Below, piece by piece: positions 58,233 to 64,000 of a stretch of 64,000 bases of DNA; within the stretch, counting starts at the first letter, position 1; each line of letters opens with the position of its first letter. The stretch spans positions 1,550,001 through 1,614,000 of the forward strand of contig NZ_CP040792.1 in NCBI RefSeq assembly GCF_021952865.1, in the 5' to 3' direction. Made by a program: the position numbers and the translations under genes. This DNA is from Clavibacter californiensis (GTDB taxonomy: Bacteria > Actinomycetota > Actinomycetes > Actinomycetales > Microbacteriaceae). The notes under the pieces are model-generated. The model was not told the DNA's origin, ran no database searches, and saw nothing but the letters and a program-made list of their open reading frames with translations.

Positions 58233-59312
58233 GTGTTCGAGTCCGTCGTCCAGCTGCTGGAGGAGCACGAGGAGCTCCAGCAGCAGCTCGGCGACCCCGA
58301 GCTCCACGCCGACGCGTCGCGCTCACGCAAGGTCAACCGCCGCTACGCGGAGCTGAGCCGGATCGTCGCCGCGCACGCGGAGTGGACCCAGCTCGGCGAC
58401 GACCTCGCCGCCGCGCGTGAGCTGGCCGAGGAGGACGCGGCGTTCGCCGACGAGATCCCCGGCCTCGAGCAGGCGCTGGATCAGGCGCAGGAGAAGCTCC
58501 GGCGCCTCCTGATCCCGCGCGACCCCGACGACGCGCGCGACGTCATCATGGAGATCAAGATGGGGGAGGGCGGCGCCGAGAGCGCGCTGTTCGCCGCCGA
58601 CCTGCTCCGGATGTACCTGCACTACGCCGAGTCGCGCCGCTGGAAGACCGAGGTCCTCAGCCAGACCCAGAGCGACCTCGGCGGCTACAAGGACGTCCAG
58701 GTCGCCATCAAGGGCACATCGGACGACCCCGCGCTCGGCGTGTGGGCGCACCTCAAGTACGAGGGCGGCGTGCACCGCGTGCAGCGTGTGCCGGCGACCG
58801 AGTCGCAGGGGCGCATCCACACCTCGGCCGCGGGCGTGCTCGTGATCCCCGAGGTCGAGGAGGTCGAGGAGGTCGCGATCGACCCCAACGACCTCAAGAT
58901 CGACGTGTACCGCTCGTCCGGCCCCGGCGGCCAGTCGGTCAACACGACCGACTCCGCCGTCCGCATCACCCACCTGCCCACGGGCATCGTGGTCGCGATG
59001 CAGAACGAGAAGAGCCAGCTGCAGAACCGCGAGGCCGGGATGCGCGTGCTGCGCGCCCGAGTGCTCGCGAAGCAGCAGGAGGAGATCGACGCGGAGGCCT
59101 CGGCCGTGCGCCGGAGCCAGATCCGCACGATGGACCGGTCCGAGCGCATCCGCACGTACAACTTCCCGGAGAACCGCATCGCGGACCACCGCACGGGATA
59201 CAAGGCGTACAACCTCGACGCCGTGATGGACGGAGCCCTCGACCCCGTCGTGGAGTCGTGCATCCAGGCGGACGAGGAGGCGCGGCTCGACGCGCTCGGG
59301 ACGGACGCGTGA
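58233..59312 (+). CDS. prfA: Peptide chain release factor 1
   Basis: 359 residues. Recognises UAA and UAG and releases the peptide. GGQ motif in [19 protein letters not shown] (about 228), [16 protein letters not shown], and the codon-recognition PAT-type tripeptide in [12 protein letters not shown] (about 186). Helical N-terminus from a GTG. Its GGQ Gln is the substrate of the next gene's product (PrmC). No strong ribosome site, so translation may be coupled to rho. Confidence 0.97.
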   Translation: MFESVVQLLEEHEELQQQLGDPELHADASRSRKVNRRYAELSRIVAAHAEWTQLGDDLAAARELAEEDAAFADEIPGLEQALDQAQEKLRRLLIPRDPDDARDVIMEIKMGEGGAESALFAADLLRMYLHYAESRRWKTEVLSQTQSDLGGYKDVQVAIKGTSDDPALGVWAHLKYEGGVHRVQRVPATESQGRIHTSAAGVLVIPEVEEVEEVAIDPNDLKIDVYRSSGPGGQSVNTTDSAVRITHLPTGIVVAMQNEKSQLQNREAGMRVLRARVLAKQQEEIDAEASAVRRSQIRTMDRSERIRTYNFPENRIADHRTGYKAYNLDAVMDGALDPVVESCIQADEEARLDALGTDA

Positions 59313-59336
59313 CGCCCTCGCGCGTCGCGCTCGCCC

Positions 59337-60212
59337 GTGCCTGACGCAGAGGGCGTCCCGGTCACCGTGGACGCCCTCCGCATGCGGGTGGGCCAGGCGC
59401 TCGCGGCCGCCGGCATCGAGGACCCCGCGGTCGACGCGGAGCTCCTCCTCGGGCACGTGCTCGGCCTCTCGCGCGGCCAGGTGCAGTCGCGAGCGATCAC
59501 GCGCGCGGCCGTCGACGCCGGGGACGCCGCGCGCGTCCTCGAGCTGACCGCGCGTCGGGCCCGGCGCGAGCCGCTGCAGCACATCACGGGCGTCGCGCAC
59601 TTCCGCTCGCTCGAGCTCCTGGTCGGACCCGGCGTCTTCGTGCCGCGACCCGAGACGGAGCACGTGGCGCAGCTCGCGATCGACGCGCTGGCGGCGGCGC
59701 CCGGGGAGGCGCCCGTCGCCGTCGACCTCGGCACGGGATCCGGCGCCCTCGCGCTCGCGATGGCGACCGAGGTGCCGCACGCGCGCGTGCACGCGATCGA
59801 GGTGTCGCCCGAGGCGCACGCCTGGACGGCCCGCAACGTGGAGCGCATCGCGCCCCGCGTGGACCTCGTGCTCGGCGACCTCGCCGACGCGTTCCCCGAG
59901 CTCGACGGCACGGTGTCCGTCGTCGTCTCGAACCCGCCCTACATCCCGGTCGACGCGATCCCGCGCGACCCGGAGGTGCGGCTGCACGACCCCGCGCTCG
60001 CGCTCTACGGCGGCGCGGACGGCCTCGACGTCGTGCGGCTCGTCTCGACGACCGCACGGCGGCTGCTCCACCCGGGCGGCGCGCTCGTGATCGAGCACGG
60101 GGAGCTGCAGGGCGAGGCGATCCGCGTCCTCCTCGCCGCCGACGGCTGGCGCGCGACCGCCACGTTCCAGGACCTCACCCGGCGCGACCGCGCGACGACC
60201 GCGCTGCGCTGA
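59337..60212 (+). CDS. prmC: Release factor glutamine methyltransferase
   Basis: 291 residues. Methylates the GGQ glutamine of RF1/RF2 with SAM. An N-terminal helical substrate domain (ALAAAGIEDPAVDAELLLGHVLG) precedes the SAM site VAVDLGTGSGALALAMA (about 122-138) and catalytic VVVSNPPYIPVDAIP (NPPY, about 198). VFVPRPETEHV is the family signature. GTG start at 59337; a second GTG 30 bases later is possible. No ribosome site is obvious. Follows prfA by 24 bases. Confidence 0.95.
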   Translation: MPDAEGVPVTVDALRMRVGQALAAAGIEDPAVDAELLLGHVLGLSRGQVQSRAITRAAVDAGDAARVLELTARRARREPLQHITGVAHFRSLELLVGPGVFVPRPETEHVAQLAIDALAAAPGEAPVAVDLGTGSGALALAMATEVPHARVHAIEVSPEAHAWTARNVERIAPRVDLVLGDLADAFPELDGTVSVVVSNPPYIPVDAIPRDPEVRLHDPALALYGGADGLDVVRLVSTTARRLLHPGGALVIEHGELQGEAIRVLLAADGWRATATFQDLTRRDRATTALR

Positions 60213-60238
60213 CGGGGATCGCGAGCCCGGCTCCCGGG

Positions 60239-60892
60239 TCAGCCCGAGTGCGCCTGCGCCCGGATGAACGCCTCGACCGCGGGCAGCAGGTCCCCGTCGC
60301 CGCGCACGTGGTGCCCGGTGATGCCGAGCGCGCGGGCGGACGCCACGTTGTCCTCCCGGTCGTCCGCGAAGAACGTCCGCGCGGCAGGCTGTCCGTACGC
60401 GGCGAGCACCCCGCGGAACACGGCCGGATCCGGCTTCCGGGCGCCGTACCCGCTCGAGGTGCGCAGGTGCTCGACCCCGAAGAGCGGCACCAGCTCGGGC
60501 GCGAGCTCCGGCAGGTGCCGGGCCGCGAGCGCGTTGTTGTTGGTGAGCAGCGTGATCCGCCCGGCCTCGCGCGCCCGGGCCACCGCCGCGAGCGCCTGCG
60601 GCCGCACCGTCATGGACGCGCGGCGGCGACGCACCCACTCGTCCTCGTCCATCTCCACGCCCACGGCGGCGCAGAACGCGTCGAGGTAGGAGTCGGCGTC
60701 GATGCGGCCCGCCTCCGCCGCCCACTCGCCGTCGTCGTTGTACCAGCGGCGGCGCAGCTCCGGCAGGTCGTGCCCGGTCGCGGCCGTGATGCGGTCGGCG
60801 GGCCCCCGCCAGTCGTGGTCGTACAGCACGTCGTCCATGTCGAACACGAACAGGAGCCCGTGGGGGCCGGGGGAGCGGGGCGCGGAGGTCAT
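60239..60892 (-). CDS. HAD-superfamily hydrolase
   Basis: 217 residues, HAD subfamily IA. Nucleophile motif LFVFDMDDVLYDHDW (DxD, about 17-19), second motif ITLLTNNNALA, Lys in SGYGARKPDPAVFRGVL (about 150) and acidic FFADDREDNVASARALG. Small-molecule phosphatase of unknown substrate. CATACT lies seven bases before the ATG (60900-60905, complement), so the mRNA is probably leaderless; a GTG just before it at 60895 is less likely. Convergent with prmC and divergent from the threonylcarbamoyladenylate synthase gene. Confidence 0.9.
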   Translation of the reverse strand: MTSAPRSPGPHGLLFVFDMDDVLYDHDWRGPADRITAATGHDLPELRRRWYNDDGEWAAEAGRIDADSYLDAFCAAVGVEMDEDEWVRRRRASMTVRPQALAAVARAREAGRITLLTNNNALAARHLPELAPELVPLFGVEHLRTSSGYGARKPDPAVFRGVLAAYGQPAARTFFADDREDNVASARALGITGHHVRGDGDLLPAVEAFIRAQAHSG

Positions 60893-60975
60893 CACGCCCA
60901 GTATGCGGGCGCGGCCGCCACGCGGATCGCCCGCTCAGGGCCCGGGGCGTGCGCTCGACTACGATGAGCGACGAC

Positions 60976-61902
60976 ATGGCGCGCATATACGACTGCTCAG
61001 TCGACACCGACCTCCTCACCGGCATGAGACTCGCCCGACAGGCGGTGGGCCGCGGCGAGGTCGTCGTCATCCCCACGGACACGGTCTACGGCATCGCCGC
61101 CGACGCGTTCAACCCCGACGCCGTCCAGCGCCTGCTCGACGCGAAGGGCCGCGGGCGCGACGCTCCGCCTCCCGTGCTCATCCCCGGGCAGTCCACGCTG
61201 GACGCCCTCGCCGACTTCGTCCCCGACGTGGTCCGCCGCCTGGTGGACGAGTTCTGGCCCGGCGGCCTCACGGTGATCCTCGTGGCGCAGCCCTCCCTCG
61301 TCTGGGACCTCGGCGAGACCCGCGGCACCGTGGCGCTGCGCATGCCCGCGAACTCCTACGCGCTCGAGCTCCTCGCGGAGACCGGCCCGCTCGCGGTCTC
61401 GTCCGCGAACAGGACGGGCCAGCCCGCCGCCGCGACCGCCCAGGAGGCCGTGGACCAGCTCGGCGAGTCGGTCGACGTCTTCCTCGACGGGGGAGCCGCA
61501 GGGGGAGCCGCCTCGACCATCGTCGACGCCTCGCGCGTCACCCAGGCGGGCGGCCGCGTCCGCATCGTGCGCGAGGGCGCGATCACGCGCGCGCAGATCC
61601 AGCAGCTCATCGGCGACGAGCTCGAGCCCGTCGTCACCGCGCCCACGGAGCCGGAGGAGGAGGCGGAGCAGCCGCCCGTCCCCGACGAGCTCGAGGCCCC
61701 GCGCGGCATCGCGAGCGGCGCCGAGCGCGTCGACGGATCCGCGGATCCCGTCACGGCGTCCGACGCCGACACGTCGACCGTCGCCGACGCGTCGTCCGAC
61801 GCCGGCCCGACGTACCCCGAGTTCGTCGAGCCGGTCGACCCGACGCCCGCCGACCCGACCGCGACCGAGCCCCCCGCGGATCCGCCCGCGCACCCCCGGT
61901 GA
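60976..61902 (+). CDS. tsaC: L-threonylcarbamoyladenylate synthase (Sua5/YwlC/TsaC)
   Basis: 308 residues. Makes threonylcarbamoyl-AMP from Thr, bicarbonate and ATP for the t6A37 modification of tRNA. Core: VVVIPTDTVYGIAADAFNPDAVQRLLDAKGRGRDAPPPVLI region (about 28-68), DEFWPGGLTVIL, GTVALRMPANSYA, AVSSANRTGQPAA and DGGAAGGAASTIVD. Instead of a Sua5 domain the C-terminal about 95 residues are a Glu/Pro/Ala-rich disordered tail. ATG at 60976 (MARIYDCSVD) by homology; ATG at 60964 possible. TACGAT at 60960-60965 is a candidate -10. The stop overlaps the next start (GTGA). Confidence 0.93.
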   Translation: MARIYDCSVDTDLLTGMRLARQAVGRGEVVVIPTDTVYGIAADAFNPDAVQRLLDAKGRGRDAPPPVLIPGQSTLDALADFVPDVVRRLVDEFWPGGLTVILVAQPSLVWDLGETRGTVALRMPANSYALELLAETGPLAVSSANRTGQPAAATAQEAVDQLGESVDVFLDGGAAGGAASTIVDASRVTQAGGRVRIVREGAITRAQIQQLIGDELEPVVTAPTEPEEEAEQPPVPDELEAPRGIASGAERVDGSADPVTASDADTSTVADASSDAGPTYPEFVEPVDPTPADPTATEPPADPPAHPR

Positions 61903-63218
61903 CCTACTACGCCGCCATGGCGGTCGTCTCGGCGGTCATCACGCTCGTCCTGTCGATGGTCGTCATGAAGCTCGGCTACCGCTACAAGCTCTACCCGGCC
62001 ATCCGGGCGCGCGACGTGCACACGCGACCGACGCCCCGGCTCGGCGGCGTCGCCATGTTCGCCGGCATCCTGGTCGCGTTCGCCGTGGCCTCGCAGGTCT
62101 CCTGGTTCAGCCTGGTCTTCGACCGGCCGGGTCCGGTGTTCGCGATCCTCGGCGCCGCGCTCATGATCGTCGTCATCGGCGTCCTCGACGACGTCTACGA
62201 CCTCGACTGGATGATCAAGCTCGCCGGCCAGATCCTCGCTGCGGGCCTCCTCGCCTGGCAGGGCGTCGCGATCTCCTCGCTGCCGATCGGCGGCCTCACC
62301 GTCGGCTCGTCGCAGATGTCGATCATGCTGACGATCTTCGCGATCGTGCTCGTGATGAACGCCGTCAACTTCATCGACGGGCTCGACGGCCTGGTCGCGG
62401 GAGTGGCGATCATCGCGAACGGCGCCTTCTTCCTCTACAGCTTCCTGCTCTCGGACACCGCCACCGGCCAGACCGAGCGCTTCAACCTGGCGTCCCTCAT
62501 CAGCGCGATCCTCATCGGCGCGTGCCTCGGCTTCCTCCCCTTCAACTGGCACCCCGCGAAGCTGTTCATGGGCGACGCCGGCGCGCTGCTCGTCGGCCTC
62601 CTCATGGCCACGAGCGCTATCGCCGTCACGGGCGAGATCGACCCGAACCCGGAGACGTTCGGCCGCTCGCAGCTGCTGCCCGCGTTCCTGCCGATCCTCC
62701 TGCCGTTCGCGATCCTCATCGTCCCGCTGCTCGACTTCGCCCTCGCGGTGTTCCGGCGCCTCAAGGCCGGAAAGTCGCCCTTCAGCGCCGACCGCAAGCA
62801 CCTGCACCACCGCCTGCTCGACATGGGCCACTCGCGCCTGCACGCGACGCTGATCTTCTACGCGTGGACGGGCGTCGTGTCCGCCGGCTGCCTGCTCATG
62901 TTCGTCGTGCAGCCGTACGCGTGGGGCGTGGCCTTCATCGCGGTCGGCATGGTGGCATGCGCGGTCGTGACCCTGGCCCCGCTGAGCCGCCGCAAGCGCC
63001 TCGAGGCCGCCGCGCAGCTCGTGCCCGCCGACGCCGAGTCCGATGACGCCGCGGCGTACGACCCGCTCGACGAGGCCGCGGTCGACCGGCCGCTCGCGCG
63101 CCTCACGGAGTCCGAGCTGGAGGAGGTCGAGCGCGAGCACGCCGAGCTCGCCACGGGAGCCATCGCGACCCGCCCCACCGACGCCCCGAACCCGGGGACA
63201 GCCAAGGAGACGACATGA
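61899..63218 (+). CDS. Undecaprenyl-phosphate glycosyl-1-phosphate transferase (WecA/TagO-like)
   Basis: 439 residues, about eleven membrane spans. Polyprenyl-phosphate GlcNAc-1-P/MurNAc-1-P transferase family. Motifs: VHTRPTPRLGGVAMF, GVLDDVYDLDWMIKLAGQ (DDxxD), NFIDGLDGLVAGV, LFMGDAGALLVG and the cytoplasmic HLHHRLLDMGHS (HxHHRxxD), which marks WecA/TagO rather than MraY. It starts wall teichoic acid, arabinogalactan-like or other wall-polymer synthesis at the inner face of the membrane. The C-terminal about 85 residues are a disordered acidic tail. GTG start overlaps the preceding stop; the next gene's ATG overlaps its stop. Confidence 0.94.
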   Translation: MTYYAAMAVVSAVITLVLSMVVMKLGYRYKLYPAIRARDVHTRPTPRLGGVAMFAGILVAFAVASQVSWFSLVFDRPGPVFAILGAALMIVVIGVLDDVYDLDWMIKLAGQILAAGLLAWQGVAISSLPIGGLTVGSSQMSIMLTIFAIVLVMNAVNFIDGLDGLVAGVAIIANGAFFLYSFLLSDTATGQTERFNLASLISAILIGACLGFLPFNWHPAKLFMGDAGALLVGLLMATSAIAVTGEIDPNPETFGRSQLLPAFLPILLPFAILIVPLLDFALAVFRRLKAGKSPFSADRKHLHHRLLDMGHSRLHATLIFYAWTGVVSAGCLLMFVVQPYAWGVAFIAVGMVACAVVTLAPLSRRKRLEAAAQLVPADAESDDAAAYDPLDEAAVDRPLARLTESELEEVEREHAELATGAIATRPTDAPNPGTAKETT

Positions 63219-63685
63219 CCGACAGCCCGAGCGCCCCCGCCCCGGCCCAGACCCCCGCGAAGAAGGACGTCTTCACGCGCATCCTCATCGGGGGAGCGCT
63301 GCTCGCCCTCGCCATCGCGGTGGTCGGCGGCATCGTCGGCTTCGCGGTCGACGGCGGCCGCGGCCTCCTCAGCGCCGTCATCGGCAGCGCCATGGCCCTC
63401 GTCTTCCTCGGGCTCACGGCCGGCAGCATCCTCTTCGCGAACCGGTTCCAGTCCTCGCCCATCTACCCGACGCTGTTCTTCTCGGTCGTGCTCGGCGCGT
63501 GGCTGCTCAAGTTCGTGGTGTTCCTCGCGGTCGCGATGGTGCTCAAGGAGCAGCAGTGGATCAACCTGGTCGTGCTCTTCGTGACGGTGATCGTGGGCGT
63601 CGTGGGCACCCTCGCGATGGACATGATCGTGATCACCAGGGCCCGCGTCGGCTACGTCAGCGACGCACAGCTCCCCGGGCGCTGA
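63215..63685 (+). CDS. ATP synthase I-like small membrane protein
   Basis: 156 residues with four hydrophobic segments (about 22-44, 50-75, 83-106, 118-142). It sits directly before the F0 subunit a gene, the place of atpI in many operons, where AtpI helps assemble the c-ring. Sequence similarity to known AtpI is weak by eye, so the name rests mainly on position and topology. ATG overlaps the stop of the transferase gene (ATGA). GGAGACGAC serves as ribosome site. Confidence 0.8.
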   Translation: MTDSPSAPAPAQTPAKKDVFTRILIGGALLALAIAVVGGIVGFAVDGGRGLLSAVIGSAMALVFLGLTAGSILFANRFQSSPIYPTLFFSVVLGAWLLKFVVFLAVAMVLKEQQWINLVVLFVTVIVGVVGTLAMDMIVITRARVGYVSDAQLPGR

Positions 63686-63721
63686 CCGCGCGCCCTCGGG
63701 CCGCGGGAGGAGGGGACGCGA

Positions 63722-63750
63722 TTAGTCAGGGCACCCTCATTGTTGATAGT
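63722..63750 (+). promoter_or_regulatory. Candidate promoter of the ATP synthase operon
   Basis: TTAGTC (63722-63727), 17 bases, GATAGT (63745-63750) in an AT-rich patch ahead of atpB. The leader would be about 110 bases. Confidence 0.4.
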
Positions 63751-63869
63751 CTCTGTCAAGACGATTCCCGTCGGGCCGTGCCCAGATCCACCTCACGCCG
63801 GCGTCTTCTCACCCCATCCGTTCGTCGCCGCGAGAGCTCGTGCTCCACGCCCCGAAACAGGAGATAGCG

Positions 63870-64000
63870 CTGTTAGCCACCGCTGCACCCAGCATCATCA
63901 CCCTCGCCGCTGAAGACTCGGGTGAGGGGTTCCACGCTCCCACTCTCGAGGAGTTCTTCCCGCCGATCGCCTTCTTCGAGGGCACGGGCTTCGACCTCAA
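63870..64000 (+). CDS. atpB: ATP synthase F0 subunit a, N-terminal part (3' end outside window)
   Basis: The first 43 residues are visible if read from CTG at 63870: it begins LLATAAPSIITLAAEDSGEG and continues HAPTLEEFFPPIAFFEG. HAP(T/S)..FFPP is the typical extracytoplasmic N-terminus of Actinobacteria subunit a, the proton half-channel subunit. AGGAG (63859-63863) lies six bases before the CTG. A GTG at 63840, in the same frame, is the nearest standard start and would add ten residues, but its only purine run (GAGAG) is too close. The window ends inside the gene. Confidence 0.88.
   Translation, partial: MLATAAPSIITLAAEDSGEGFHAPTLEEFFPPIAFFEGTGFDL

Overview
The window is 64 kb of high-GC (about 73 %) chromosomal DNA from an actinobacterium. 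Gene content, gene order (argS, lysA, hom, thrC, thrB, rho, prfA, prmC, threonylcarbamoyladenylate synthase, WecA-type transferase, atpI, atpB) and protein character fit the family Microbacteriaceae, most likely Clavibacter. That genus name is inferred from recognition, not from a search. I see no IS element, prophage, CRISPR array or rRNA gene. The DNA looks like ordinary core and shell chromosome, with one decayed gene remnant.

Layout. 1-8.6 kb: branched-chain amino acid and serine synthesis (end of ilvC, serA, leuB, ilvE), interrupted by a TetR/MFS efflux pair. 8.7-14.2 kb: NmrA-like reductase and MarR regulator (divergent), an FAH-family hydrolase, a lipoprotein, gltX and a thioredoxin-reductase-like protein. 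14.2-18.2 kb: tRNA-Gln, two tandem aldo/keto reductases, and a TetR/SDR divergent pair. 18.2-26 kb: a TerC-type manganese exporter behind a yybP-ykoY riboswitch, tRNA-Glu, an S51-like peptidase, ung, a GNAT enzyme overlapping a CPBP protease, and an epimerase. 25.6-28.4 kb: ribulose monophosphate genes hxlA and hxlB beside an unusual HATPase-LuxR regulator. 28.5-38.9 kb: a wall-anchored 5'-nucleotidase, an amidase, an iron-linked siderophore-interacting protein, and a flavin disulfide reductase operon. 39-43.6 kb: PspA with a TPM-domain membrane protein, a 2H phosphoesterase and a MT0933-type antitoxin. 43.7-47.7 kb: tRNA-Arg, a long gene-free stretch with strong hairpins, a PNPOx-like flavoprotein, an amidotransferase, a LacI remnant, a transglutaminase and a lipoprotein. 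47.9-64 kb: a dense forward block from argS through lysA-hom-thrC-thrB, rho, prfA, prmC and cell-wall/teichoic-acid lipid-carrier synthesis to the start of the ATP synthase operon.

How the parts work together. lysA, hom, thrC and thrB overlap by 1-4 bases and form the aspartate-family branch. rho, prfA and prmC couple termination of transcription and of translation. Convergent gene pairs are usually separated by strong GC hairpins. Many monocistronic and regulatory genes share one arrangement: a -10 hexamer of the NANNNT type lies exactly 6 bases before the start codon with no ribosome binding site, which implies leaderless mRNAs. Core biosynthetic genes instead carry Shine-Dalgarno sequences. 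The palindrome GGATCC is strongly over-represented throughout.
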